The notes: generated by a model not told the origin, from the letters alone. DNA of 64,000 bases from Zoroaster sp. YZ-2022 (GCA_029582265.1 CM055822.1:40569067-40633066), one strand, 5' to 3'; positions 11,897 to 23,700 are shown, counted from the first letter of the stretch. A program made the numbers and translations.

Positions 11897-12787
11897 TATG
11901 AGACAATACTACCCTAAGGCTAACAATTATAGGCAAAGTCGCAAAAGGTGTAAACTCTGAGCTTCGCAGTTGGCTTTGTCTTTATCCGACGTTGATCTCC
12001 AGAAGCACTGAACAATCTATATTTAAAAATGAAAATAAAATATAAGAGGAAATAAAATAAATATATTGACAGTTTAACAGCCACATTAGTATTTGTAGAA
12101 TTAAATATGCATTGTTATACCCGATGATTTGTTGTTTATTTGCAGAGGTTTTGTGAACTCACCTAAGCCAAATTAAAGAGGTGTTGTTGTTTGTCTTGTT
12201 GGCGATTCTCACTATGTGTACTAGACGGAAGGCTAAGCTAACTGGTGGTAAATCGCCCACAAAAAACACTAAACCCAACTTCTTATTGACCTCTAACTTA
12301 ATTTACAAAAACCATTTCCGACACAAGGGAGTAATAAATACATGTAGACGTGGCTGATACATAAGGTATCCATGGTTAACCCGGCAGCCTAGAGTGGAGA
12401 GGGTCAGTTCTCCAAATTTCATCAAGTGACCGTCTCTGATTATGGAATGCAGCTGCAGCAACTATAGCTAGACTTGGGCCTAGTCACTCGTGATGGCCAA
12501 ATTGTTATACAATAATAGATTTCAAGGAGTTACGAGAAGTATATGAGCCCATAAGTAAATGTTTTAAGAAAATTGTATATCGACTTTTTTTTTTATAGAC
12601 AATGCCAAACAATAATTAATTCTGGAACTTGGAAAAACTACGTACAATAATTTATATCAATTCTTTGAAAACCGTTTTATTTGCAGTCCTCTTTTTAAGC
12701 TTATTTTTAAAAGCTTTTCACCCAATATTTTTCCCTTTTTGCATATGTAGCCTAACTGTAAGGAATATTACCTTGTATTTAATCCTG
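11897..12787. other. gap between the two minus-strand genes
   Basis: Mostly AT-rich, with no clear exon. On the minus strand an acceptor-like TTGTTCAG (near 12020) is followed by about 30 open codons ending just before the chromo-barrel ATG. If the HMG exon were spliced at its GTAGCAGG instead of stopping, this piece could be its last exon. That is unproven. Confidence 0.3.
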
Positions 12788-14692
12788 CTACTGATTTTCA
12801 TCTCTCATTTGGGCTCGATTATTCCATTCTTGTTGTTCATGACGGTCCAATTCCCCCCACATGGCATGTATGATACGATTTCGGGCAACCATTTCATTAG
12901 CAGCATGCGGAATTTCTCTCATGAGCTGATAGAGAATAAAACTTTAAGATTAGTACATTACGAACAGGCTGATGTATTAAGAGTTATTTCTAAAAATCAT
13001 CCTTTTCTATAAAGAGGATATGGGTGTATAGGCCAACAGGAATCCTGTACATATGTGCAGTTAATGGCAATGGTACAGAAATGTTTCAGAAAATTTATCA
13101 TACCCTGGGCCGGACAAACTCTATTTTGTTTTAGAAAAGCGGTCATCAGGTCATGAAGTTTTGTAAAAGGTCGATCATAATACCTAACACTGGATAGCAT
13201 TTTCAAATCAATTGTTAAAGACTCATTTGTTTAAATCTACCTACATCTGATTGTATTGTAAAGTTGGTTGCTCTTGTATAATTTCTTGTCATGTTAATAT
13301 TCATCACTTTTGGTATCTTTCTTCTATGTAAGCGCTTAGAGGCACTTGCAATTTGCGCTATATAAATTTTTATTATTATTAGCGCACACCAGTTTACGGA
13401 CACAACTTGGGCACTTTAACCATGTGAATAAAGTTAATAATTATAGGCCTATCAGCTAATAATGTTTCTTTTGTATATTGCTTTTCTGAATGAGACTAAT
13501 AAGAAACTGCCATACAAACTCGTATGCATGGCATAGTATGGGAAAGTGTTAAGTTTATGATCCGTGTGCAGATTGGAATGCATTTTACATGAATATTGAT
13601 ACATTTATTTAATTTACCGAAGCATTATTTAACTGTCCATATACGAGCCAGCAATGTATGTATCACACTAAGTCACCATAAATTCACTTAAATACTCTTT
13701 ATCTTTGCCCTTGTAAATCATTTTGTTTAATGTAATGTACTTAGTAAAATAACAATTAACATGGACTAAATAAGTGTAACCTGTGAAAATGACGGGGATA
13801 GCTAAAGTGAGAGAAGAACTGGATCTTATAAGGTCGCGAACTTCCTTTAAAAACTGGCACAATAGAAAGAAATAACGTTTTCTTAAAAAATGTAAGTTAA
13901 TTAAAATCCCTCGAACTAGTTAACAAGTAGAAAATCTGTTTTCTTTCTTAACTCCGTTATTTAGGTGTGATAAAAGAAAATATTCTTCTGATCCAAAGTA
14001 AACCAATTTAACTTAAACCATTTAACTGAAAAAACACAATCTAAGCCACAGTCAAGTGGTAAAATATTGTTTAAAAAAACAATAAATAAATCAATCAATC
14101 AATCAAACTGAAACTAAAACCAACACAGCACTATTAAAGCACAATAAATGACTTTCCTTTAAGATCAAACTCACAATGTAGGGGAACTGAACTTATAGTG
14201 GTGTGCTCATTACTGCCGGCCTGCAAACTGAATGGGGTCTTGCAAGGGACATGTCAAACACATGGTGTCTTATCTAAGGGCTCATTGTTCTGGGGTCAGA
14301 TTACTTAAAGTTAATTGGCCAGGGGGATGCACAGCTTAGCTTAAAACGGTGAAATAATCAGGGGAACCACTCCTATAAGAAAATTAACTATTTGTTGTAC
14401 TTATAAAAAACGCCTACATAAGCAGCTTTAATCATAGTATTTCCGTTGATGAGGCCGGAGGTTTTTCTTCACATTCCTCATACTGTTAGCAGGGTTGTTT
14501 TACAATTCATTACTTACTAATGGAGTGTGATGCTGCATGAAGGCCGTATAACCAGTCTTAGGACGTTTCATTTGCCCTCCACGATTCTTGCGCTGTTTTC
14601 TTCTGTCCGGAAGATTAAGCACATATTGAAGGGGAGGACGGCGATCTTGTCGTTCTTTGCGCTTCAGCATTGAATATGGACTGGGCTCTTTC
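12788..14692 (-). CDS. exons F and G: basic segment and HMG box
   Basis: Exon F (14692-14518) follows acceptor CTACCTACAG. Its first G completes Arg, then KEPSPYSMLKRKERQDRRPP and a second basic run lead into KRPKTGYTAFMQHHTPL, the start of an HMG box. It ends in phase 0 at donor GTAAGTAATG. Exon G (12925-12788) follows acceptor TCTCTATCAG and supplies the rest of the box, MREIPHAANEMVARNRII, then WGELDRHEQQEW, before GAAAATCAGTAG. Tyr/Phe at the start, the central W and the late E-W pair match the HMG consensus. No frame break is seen in these two exons. The TAG may be the true stop, or GTAGCAGG may act as a weak donor. Confidence 0.65.
13205..13380 (+). repeat. 3' tail of a LINE or SINE
   Basis: The end, AAGCGCTTAGAGGCACTTGC then GCGCTATATAAATTT and a TTATTATT tail, is the typical 3' terminus of CR1/L2-like retroposons and SINEs in marine invertebrates. 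It sits inside the intron between exons G and F of the minus-strand gene. No coding part is attached. Confidence 0.5.
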
Positions 14693-15114
14693 CTGTAGGT
14701 AGTTATTTAGAAGTAATTCCTCATTTGATACATAAAATGTGTTTTTAGTTGTCATCAACAATTTTATTTTTGGTAAATTTATATTTCATTGCTAAAAAAA
14801 AAACTTAAAAAAAAGAACTTCTCATATTTTTAATTTAATTATTTTTTTGTTAACTCGAACTTCACAGCAAAATAATTGGTATAGAAGTATAACGTATAGC
14901 TACTATTGAACTCTGGTCGACGGTGCAAACATGCACGAGTTTCCTTATTACTCTAATAGTGGACTTCGTGATGTCATTCATCAATATTAATGGCCCAACG
15001 TATATATACGGGTACGGATACATCGCCTGTGAGTACATTGTATCCATTGTATCGTGGTAAAAAATGTATTCAGAAAAGAATGTAGGCTATTTTATGATCT
15101 ATATGATGATTTAC

Positions 15115-16390
15115 CTTCGATAATCTCGCAATGTGTTATCCTTGGGCAAAGATTGAATAGTGCATGGTGGGGCAGAACGAAGGTTTGCAATATCAAGTTG
15201 ATACTGATCAATGTCTCCATTGATAATCCCAGCCTCATCAAGATCAAGTAGCAATGTCTCACTTATAATTCGGAGATTTCTACGAAAAGCATCCGCAAGG
15301 CACGGAGACACTTTTCGAAACTCTTTGCTACATTCTGCTTGTGATGTAATAATTATATAGTGAGGGAGTGGTACATGTAAACCAGGGAGTTCTTTTTTCC
15401 AAACTTGACCACCGTGAGTCGTGACAATATTTTGGTACTGTTCATGGGTTTTTCGGAGCCGACCTATGAGCACCACTGTTACGTTCGCCAAAGGTTGTGC
15501 AGCTTGCTCATGTACGTATGTCTTCTTGCCCTTCCTCAAAACCAGCCTGTTCTTCAGGTTCCTGTACCTCTTGATGCAGCGTTTCATAAATAAAAGCTTT
15601 AAACTGCTGCTGCACTTCCCACGGCGATTCTCGTATCCGATGGCGAATTAATCTCCATTGCCATTTGAAAAGTTGCATTAACGGATCCTGCATCTGTTGA
15701 CCCCTCCTCGTGTTGAATGTTGAAATGCTGGCACATATCCAGGTAATGGGACCGTTCCCCCTGTTCTGTGGAGAGCCGCATCTGGGAATGGAACGGCTGA
15801 TGTTTAAGGAGGTACGGGATTACATCGATCAATCTCATCTCGTAGCTCGTGAATACATTTCCGTGTCGAAATAACGAGTCTATGAAAAAGATCACTGCTC
15901 CTTACATAATCTGCTATGTCTTCCTCCGTTAATCCACACGTAAAATCTTCTTCGATGATGCTGGTTTCATCCTTTCCTGGTTTCACAACTTTTTCGTCTC
16001 TTCTCAGAAGAACATACATCTTTGCCAGCTGTAACAGAATAAGCTCCTGTATGCATCTTACCGAAACCACATTGGAATTTAAACCCAGCAGATTTTTCAG
16101 ATCATCGGGTAGAGGAACTGAGTATGGCGTATCGGGTAGAACATTCTCCAGTAATTCTGGAAAAGGAACTCCGTCTGTGTATGCAAAGTACTCTGCTGAG
16201 GCTGGATACAACATGAGCTGAGCGGATGACTTATTGAGGGTAATTTGTTTTAGTGTCATTTTCGAACTGGATCCGGAATCCACCATTTTTATCTCGATGG
16301 ATTCCACGAGTTTTTATGTTGCTGACCAACGCCTGAAGTCTTGTTGTTCGTAACCTGGCCCCATCGCTTCCAACAACTAAAGATGTTATC
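15115..16390 (-). CDS. exon E: linker plus PARP-type BRCT domain, frame-broken
   Basis: Acceptor ATTTCTTTAG precedes 16390. A G completes the Thr codon left by exon C, then ITSLVVGSDGARLRTTRLQ follows. Frame changes occur near 16310, 15850, 15690 and 15560. The last frame (15587-15115) carries the BRCT domain at roughly 15500-15240: PLANVTVVLIGRL, then THGGQV, then YIIITSQAEC, then NLRIISETLLLDL. The order matches the BRCT of PARP1 (opening Leu-rich strand, GG turn, helix, then IRVVSxxFL). BRCT folds bind phosphoproteins or DNA breaks. The exon ends at GTAAATC, with AG carried over into exon F. Confidence 0.65.
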
Positions 16391-16831
16391 CTAAAGAAAT
16401 AGAGGATAAAAAATGTTATTTATTTTATTATCAGACAGGCGTCTAATTTCGAACTTAGAAGTCAATGTTGTAATCTAAGTTTTGAATGATAGGCCTAACG
16501 GGGCCTGGTAGCAAAATGTTAATTTATGTAGAATATGGACATGATAAGAACTAGAGCCTAGGGGATCAAGTCTTCGAAGCGTATTAGGTATGAATCTTAG
16601 CCAATTTTTGAAATATTTAATGGTTCAGATTTCATGTTGATATATCCTTTACAGTCTGTTTTGGTCGAATCATTGCCATGCCTGTTGTATCGTCCTCCAG
16701 TCGATTGTGTACATATTTCTCTGTTTCTGCGGAAGTGATGGGATAATTGTGTGTACATTACAATACTGACTGACCTTCTCCCCTTATAACGTTTTTAGAG
16801 AAATTAAAAAGAAAAGACAAAATGTACTCAC

Positions 16832-17620
16832 GTGTGAATATCGTTTATTATCAGTCGGAGTTGGTGCTCCATAATTCTGGGTATTGCATGATCAATGCAC
16901 ACCCCAAAGTTGGTGACCGGTATACCAATCAGTGCATATCCTTATGGTCCTTTCCAACTTGGAGGTGGAGGGTGGAGCGAACACCACTAACTGGGTCATA
17001 AACACTGTTTTCCTCTTTAGTAGTATTGCGAAAGATGTTAAACCCGGTTAGTGTAAGTGGTCCTACTTGACCACCGACGATGGCATCTTGAAATTTGGAG
17101 TCAGCAGACAGGTAAATTTGATGACCATATCCAAACATCTTTTTGACCCACTTATCTAAATAGCCACCTTTATTGCCTATATTAGCTTCAAGATTTGGCC
17201 TGTCGTCAGCAAAGTAGAAAAGGGCAATACGCCAGAAATCATACGGGCTGTGAAAGCCCTTCCCTTGCAGAACTTGACAGTTATTTATATTTGTGATTCC
17301 AAAAACAGTGGATTGACGTCTACCAAATGTTCTTGCATCACCATACAATCTCCACCATTGCTCATTCGGAAGGTAATGATACACGTACATGAGGGATTCA
17401 TGTAATGCATTCGGATCAATCCTCACTCCTGATGTTATCGTGGGCTTTAAATTGCCTTAAATTCGTCTTCATATGTCTTCAAAGACTTGACCATTCTCGA
17501 ACTTGGAACTACACCAGGCAGTTTTTACGGAGCCAATCAATAACTTCAGACACATTCTTTGTGTCTTCGATATACAGTATTTCCTCTGCTGTTAGCTTCA
17601 AACTGGACCAGATCTCATTA
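16832..17620 (-). CDS. exon C: conserved WWRLYGDAR core, frame-broken
   Basis: Acceptor TGATATAG precedes 17620. The split AG from exon B plus T gives Ser, then NEIWSSLKLTAEEILYIEDT. The frame shifts near 17527 (into PSSRMVKSLKTYEDEF), near 17450 (into KPTITSGVRIDPNALHES) and near 16935 (into IGIPVTNFGVCIDHAI). The exon ends at consensus donor GTGAGTAC after 16832. The middle frame, 17426-16929, is the best conserved part: EQWWRLYGDARTFGRRQST, then RIALFYFADDRPNLEANIG, GHQIYLSADSKFQDAI and FNIFRNTTKEE. I recognise this pattern only as an uncharacterised family. The Asp residues in LYGDAR, FADD and SADSKF are candidates for metal ligands, which is speculation. Confidence 0.6.
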
Positions 17621-17753
17621 CTATATCATTATAGTAAAACAAAAATAACAAAATATAATGAACCGATACTGAAGATGCAAGTTACAGAAAAGATTATTAT
17701 GCATATTTTATTTGTGTCATATTACTATAACGTGTACTTCAATAATGGCTTAC

Positions 17754-18570
17754 CTTATTATTTCTTCATAGAATGAGTTGAGTTCACTATTGGCCGATGA
17801 CTTGATGTCCTTGAGGATGTGGACGAAGTCCTCCTTCGCCAGATGACCATCCCACTCCCGTTCACTTTCCCCGTATGAAGCATCCCTATCATAAAACACG
17901 TTTTAATAATATTAATACGGACATAGTTGATAGGGTGCACGAGAGAAATTACATTTGATTACTTGAGCAACTGTTATAGGCCTACAAAATGTAACGCACA
18001 ATTTATTTTCAGGCATTTATAAGATTAATAAATGTTCATTTAATCCACTCGCCAAATATTTATTTTTCCCACGTGTTAATGAATGCGTCCACAACTGGAG
18101 TTGTGAGCAGGCTGTGTCGTCGTTTTTGCTATACGTTGGGCAAATCCTGAATCGGCAATTAGTTTCCAAAGTGAAACCACAAATCTGGGATTCAATATCT
18201 ATTAAGTTCTTACCAAGCCAATGCAAGGAGCAGGTCGTTCTTTCCACCAGCATGGATATTCTTTGTCACGTCAAACATTTCTTTTCTGTGTGTTGCCATT
18301 CGACGTTTTAATCTCATCTTAGACATAGACTTTGCATGAGGATCATCATTAGCTTCGTTGGACACTCTCTCTATAAAATCTGAAGTTGCGATCGAGTTTC
18401 GATTTCGGGGGGTAGGAGGAGTAATGTCTACCGGTCTGACCGGTCGCCCAGCCAAACTTGCAACGCATCTGCTTGAAAAAGAATCCCTCAGCTCGAACAG
18501 ATTAATGTTAAATTCTTCGAGGTCTGGGATATAAGTGTTAAGTTGGGCTTCACTGTCACGTAAGTGTCCG
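17754..18570 (-). CDS. exons A and B of the BRCT/HMG gene
   Basis: Exon A is open from near 18570 and ends at donor GTAAGAAC (GT at 18213-18212). It carries DITPPTPRNRNSIATSDF and a basic MSKMRLKRRMATHRKEMF stretch. It ends with two bases that exon B completes as Trp. Exon B (17885-17754) follows acceptor TTATGATAG, encodes 43 residues starting DASYGESEREWDGH, and ends at donor GTAAGCC. The start codon is not established: upstream of about 18570 the frame is open but has no ATG, and CGTGACAG at about 18563 could be an acceptor, which would place the first exon further right. Confidence 0.6.
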
Positions 18571-19356
18571 CCGCCAATAACCAGTGTCACGAAACAAAGG
18601 AGGCTGATATGGCTCCGAAATCGACCACCTTTTACTTCTTGCTGAACAACAATACCGTTCGCCGTCAAAAAAAAATATTATCAAATTGGGCCCATCCATA
18701 TTTTTCCTTTCTTTTGATGTAACCCAGGAAACGAAAACAGTAGTCAACATTTAAAAAAATCTTATCGTTTTCAAACAAACATGGAATGTGGCAGTTCGGC
18801 CAACCAAATTGACCCGTATTGGCCATGAGTTACAGATCGCAGTGCAAATGTCGCTCTACGAAGTGACTGCACTGGCTGGACGGAAACTTTGACTGAACTG
18901 TGGCAGGGCTTGTATTTCGGAGTCACTAAAGGCCTATACCACCAAAGGACACAGATGGATTTTGAACTTCCCGGGCTTTCAAAGCTATCCAATTACTGCT
19001 ATCAGCGAGCACCCTGGTATTCCCATTACCATTGACCCTTATCACCACTGCGCACGCGCTGTCAGGTTGTTGGTGGTGCAGTATCATGTACATGTACATG
19101 TACACTGTACACAATGTACAGTTAGCATGTGGTCAGTGATAGGACAACCTCACTTGGGAAAACCACAATGTATATGTTGATATGATTGATGACCCTCATG
19201 AGGGCTGTGTTTGATAGAAGTCCATAAAGTACAAAGCACTGCCTTTGATCTTAGTAATTGCCAAACCCGGGAAAGCTGGGTTCGAGAAGTATACATTAGA
19301 CTGGGCTTGGTCTGGTAATATGATCAAATTTGCTTGTTGATGATAGGCTGGTCATA
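18571..19356. other. region upstream of the BRCT/HMG gene
   Basis: No convincing exon. It includes a run of overlapping ACATGTAC palindromes at about 19084-19105 and GC-richer sequence at 18780-19060 that could be promoter or a missing first exon of the minus-strand gene. The sequence near 19285-19317 matches, inverted, one near 6680-6705, so a short dispersed repeat is present. Confidence 0.3.
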
Positions 19357-20115
19357 CAATCCTTCTGTTACTGCAAGGGTCAAAATCAGTCAAAATGTTG
19401 ATATGGGTCATTCCATGAACGTGGGACACTTTGTGTTTTCCATGTATTTCAGATATTGGGGCCTGTGCTATTCCTTACATCGTACGAGCTGATGATTATA
19501 ACTTTCACCTATTGTTGCATCTCATACAGACCTATGACAACAAACAAAAATTTCTTGGGTTTCCCCTATTTTGATCCATTAACTTTAGTCAGTATATTAC
19601 ACAACGTAACAAGTCACGGTGTACCCTAAGCTTGTAATTTGTTTTACATCGTTAACCTCATACATGTATCAGGTGAAGCAGGAAGTAAATACATGACACC
19701 AGTTTTAATTTTGTATCTATTATTTTAAAAGATGACAACCTACAAAACTATGATAAATAAGGTAACAAAACTGATATTGTTTTTCTTTATTTAATGAACT
19801 TAAAATTTTGACTTCCATGTCACACTTTGGGTCCCACGTTCATGGAATGACCCATATACTTCCCAAGGTATATCTAGTGCACTTAAAAGTCGAACACCGT
19901 CAAACCTTACGTGTAGTAAATACATTTATAGGTCAAAATGAGTTGACCATTTATGACTGGTAAAAGCATTGTCTGGTATTGTTCAGGGCGGTCAAAATGA
20001 CAGTAAAAACCAGTCACAAATGCCCCTGTGTGCATATTTGGGTCAACAGTCAAAACGGGCATTTAACTGATTTTGCCCTCTATAGCTACATGTACTTGCC
20101 ACTGTATTTAAGGAA
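19357..20115. mobile_element. TTAA-type MITE, family B, copy 1, split by another MITE
   Basis: It shares ACTGCAAGGGTCAAAATCAG, then CAGTAAAAACCAGTCA, TTTGGGTCAACAGTCAAAAC and CTACTTGCCAC-type blocks with family B copies at 24872-25157 and 56335-56516. A 449-bp element at 19405-19853 interrupts it. Its own termini are eroded. Confidence 0.65.
19405..19853. mobile_element. MITE with perfect GGGTCATTCCATGAACGTGG ends (449 bp)
   Basis: The left terminus GGGTCATTCCATGAACGTGG at 19405 is perfectly inverted at the right end, 19831-19853. Both sides carry ATAT (19401-19404 and 19854-19857). The intact family B copy at 56 kb reads GATATACTT at the matching place, so removing this element and one ATAT restores the empty site. 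No coding sequence is present. The superfamily is unresolved; a 2- or 4-bp duplication fits mariner-like or Chapaev-like elements. Confidence 0.8.
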
Positions 20116-20129
20116 GTGCAGCTATATTT

Positions 20130-20390
20130 AGGGACAAGGGCCAAAGTCATGGTACAGCCAAGCCTTTGAGAAGCCCGGCCAGGCCCAGGCTTTTCACCTG
20201 CCTACTAGCCTATATAATGAGCTCTTCTTGCCTGGGCTAGGCCCTCCAGAAGCCCAGGTTATGTTGATTGGCAGGTACTGTATTGTTACAGGATTAGGAC
20301 TCACAAAAGACAATTAGGAGGCCAGGTAGGCCTGGCCTGGCTGGGCTTCTGAAAGGCTTGGCTGTACCATGACTTTGGCCTTCTCCCTTA
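20130..20390. mobile_element. MITE family C, copy 1
   Basis: The terminal segment AGGGACAAGGGCCAAAGTCA continues to GGTACAGCCAAGCCTT. It is inverted at 20357-20390, giving arms of about 35-40 bp. The interior is GC-rich (GCCCAGGC/GCCTGG words). Related copies are a short hairpin at 30769-30868 and a half-copy at 56190-56268. Confidence 0.75.
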
Positions 20391-20672
20391 GGGAACTCTT
20401 GGGTCAGTGATATTGGACAATTGATATCCATCGGTGAAGGGATAACACTCGTTTCAGTTTCCAATATCTCTGACACAAGAATTTCAAATAATGAAAAATT
20501 GCTGTTGCTGATGTAATAAACATTTTTAACACCAAAAAAACATACCAGACCATCAGGTACATCAACTTTGAGCAGAAGCATCGTTTGTGTCTATACATGA
20601 TCTGCTGTGTGGGGATATTATGTAAGATGTTTCACTTTGTTTCAATTGTCTTGATTGTTTCCCTAATTGCAG

Positions 20673-20738
20673 GAGGTAGTGGTAAAAAACGATCCATTGA
20701 TCAGCAAGGCGATACAGCCAAGGAACATGCCGAGATCG
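20673..20738 (+). CDS. UBF-like gene, most upstream visible exon
   Basis: Acceptor TTCCCTAATTGCAG; donor GGTAAGAAA. It encodes GSGKKRSIDQQGDTAKEHAE, a basic-then-polar linker before HMG box 1. It starts with two bases and ends with one base of split codons, matching the next exon. Confidence 0.6.
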
Positions 20739-23700
20739 GTAAGAAATATCCATCATTGAGGATCTCATAAACAAATAAGCTATACACTGGTCAATTGATT
20801 TTTATTTTATTTATTTTTTATTTTTTTATATAAATAACTATATGATCAAATTTTAATATAACACTTACTTGGTGTAAAGCTAGTGATGAAAATAATATTA
20901 TTTTTTTTTAAAGAAACTAATATTCTATCCTAAATTCCACTGTAGATTAAATAAAAATAAATCTGAATGCATATTCACATATCACTACTTTCTTGGAAAT
21001 GATACATCGGAATAAGCTGAATCTTTCACAGGTTATTTGTTTAAAGTATACCTGTATCTTGACTCAACTTAGAAAGTAAGTGTTCCTATAGGCAGGTACA
21101 TTGATGGTTAAGTTAGTAATACTGCTTCTATGAGTATGCTTACTTTCTTTGAATAGACTTTATGCATATGATGTCGCAAACGGAAGGTCGCCCTCTATCA
21201 GAGGCTAGAGGTCACTCATTGGTTCATGTATGCGCGCTGTCCGTGCGTAATATACACAGCGCGCTTAAATGAACCAATGAGTGACCTTCTCTAGCCTCTG
21301 ATAGAGGGCCACCTTCCGTTTGTGACATCATATGCATAAGGTCTATTTAGACATTAAACAACCAACCTGAGACAGTTTAACACCCTGCGCACGGACGGTT
21401 CCGTAGGTTGAACAAACTTTCTGTAATTACTCCTTAATTAAAGGATCAAACAAATTAATTACTCGGCAGTCCCGAGATCATCCCATTAGAAATACTGTGT
21501 GAGAAGCTTAAAGTACTGGGGAATTTTGTTCACCCCTTTAAGTCAGCCACAACTACCATGCCCGAGGGGTCCCTATGGGATTTGTGTACACACTGGCTTA
21601 GCGATGGGGTTCACAAGGTCATAAACACAGGATGATTACCATCAGATAACATGCCTGCAGCAGTCCCAAAGGCTTCTGTGATGGCTTGTTGATAGCTTAG
21701 ACCAATAAAAACGTCTATGTTGGGGGGTTGATATTGGGGGATGGCTGTTGGGGGGGGGTCGGATGATGGCGGTATCTGGGTTATTTATGAGGTTATTCGA
21801 TAGCAGATGGCTTTTATGAATGGGCCATGGGTTTGTATACATGGCAGGATGTTGTATTTATAGACTGGGCTACTATTGAGTGAAAAAAGTACAGATTTTG
21901 GGTTTAAAAATGAGGTTTATTTAACGAAAAATGAGGTTTTTTAGTGTTAATTACGTAATTAATTTTCAAAGAAAAACATAACATTTTACCCAAAACTTTT
22001 TTGGATAGAAAACATCTCTAGACCCTCTGAAACAAGTTAAAATTGTTAACATTGGGAAAATCAGTTCATTTACCCATGTAATTATCGATTTTACAACCTA
22101 CTACACGTGGTAGATGTGCTTGTCACACCGCGTATAAATGAATCTCGGCCGACGCGCAGGGTTTTAATTAATTAAAATTAAGCTCAATGCGGATTCTAAG
22201 TCACAAGAAACATTCCAAATATTTACAGAAAATACTTCTGAGCAAAAAGTGCATAGTTTTTCAGACATTTTCAGACATAATTGTTAGGGAGGATTTGTAT
22301 CTTCATTTAAGTTTAATTAAGTTAGCTTTCAGATAATTATTTGGTAATTACAAATGTTGTACCCGAAAGGCCATTGTACACTAAGTTGATTGGTTTCTAA
22401 CCAGAATGCATGGTAAGATAACAATTAAACAATTGCTCTACAATTTACTATTTAGGTTGTCTTAGAGGTTGTGGTTAAGTCTCCAACAGCAAAACATGTA
22501 CATGTAGGATTATACAAATACTAAATGATGGTTTTCTTTTATCTTTTTGCTAGTATTTTCCCTCCAAGACCGCATCCAGCTCATTAAAAACGTGCGGGAA
22601 TATGCGCCCAAGACTAAGAAACACTCCTACAAAGTCTGTATTACAAAGGTCGAATGGAGTAAGGTCGCTTTTGGTGAATTCCCACCTGAACTTTGCCAGA
22701 TTGAGTGGGACGTCATTCAGAATGAGGTACATGTCATTAGCCTCCTTAGTGTTCCAAAATGAGGGTCAAATCATTATCCTTTATAGTGTTCTGGAATGAG
22801 GTACATGTGTGTGTCATTAGCCCTCGCCTTAGTATCCAAGAATGTTCATAAAATGACCCGTCTTGGTGTGCTCAAATGAGGTACATATCATTATCCTCCT
22901 CAGTGCTACCAAATGAGGTATGTGTCATTACCCTGTTAACGCACCATTTTGACTTAATTCAATATATTAGTCTATTCTGCTTTTGATGTAATATTGTTCA
23001 ATTGTATTGCTTATATTTAACATACATATAAACATTGCTGCACAAAATTCCATATTGGTTTTCTGTTGGGCATGGCTAAGTCTTCAAGAGCACTAGGTCA
23101 ATTCCTAGCACCAATTAAGTACACTTTCTCCCCACCTTTGTTTAGGTTTCTCAATACCGAACCATTGATGAGGTCCTTGCTGATGCCCGGCAGATCGTCC
23201 AGAATCCCTTCTCCCATCGTAAACTGGTATGTATCAAACAGCAGGAATTGGATAGAAATCTTGTTCTATTATTCTGAGATTGTCACAATATCTCCTTGCT
23301 TGATATATATCCTTGTTGCAAAAGATCCCAGATGCAAACAAGTCGATGAAAGTTAAAGGGACAATTTCGTCCCCATCAGAGCAGAATTTCAACAGGGCAT
23401 GGAATTGGTGTACAGTAACTCAAAATTAATGGCTTATTTATACAGCAGCAAGAGGAATTTCGTTTCCCACATTCAGCTCCTTTGAGCCTATTTACTTTTT
23501 TATTGCGCTTCTATTGTAGCCCTGTACCTTGAGTAGCTTTTGCCTTGTTCAGGGCGAATATGCATAAAAATAAATAAAGAATAATAATTCACAGAAATTG
23601 AACATACTTCAAATTGCGTAAAACCATCATGAAATTCATTAAGTTCACTTTGCAAGTGTAAACATGCCTCGGTTTGACTATCTAAGAATTACTTTAAAAT

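Larger units (their letters stand above)
12788..18570 (-). pseudogene. multi-exon BRCT + HMG-box gene with an unknown conserved core
   Basis: I assemble six minus-strand exons from GT-AG sites whose phases agree: A (to 18214), B (17885-17754), C (17620-16832), E (16390-15115), F (14692-14518) and G (12925-12788). Order of the product: a polar N-terminus; an acidic segment; a conserved core with HESLMYVYHYLP and EQWWRLYGDARTFG; a charged linker; a BRCT domain of PARP1 type; a basic region; an HMG box ending in TAG. BRCT suggests phospho-protein or DNA-end recognition and HMG suggests DNA bending, so the product is probably nuclear. The core is of unknown function to me; I remember similar uncharacterised proteins in cnidarians. 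At least seven 1-nt-type frame breaks lie inside exons C and E, yet splice sites stay intact and each frame reads on without stops of its own. It may be a recent pseudogene, a transposon gene or a mis-sequenced gene. Confidence 0.6.

Noticed and set aside
12629..13012. 127-codon plus-strand hydrophobic frame
   Set aside because: It is antisense to the HMG-box exon G and AT-rich intron; hydrophobicity comes from T-rich codons.
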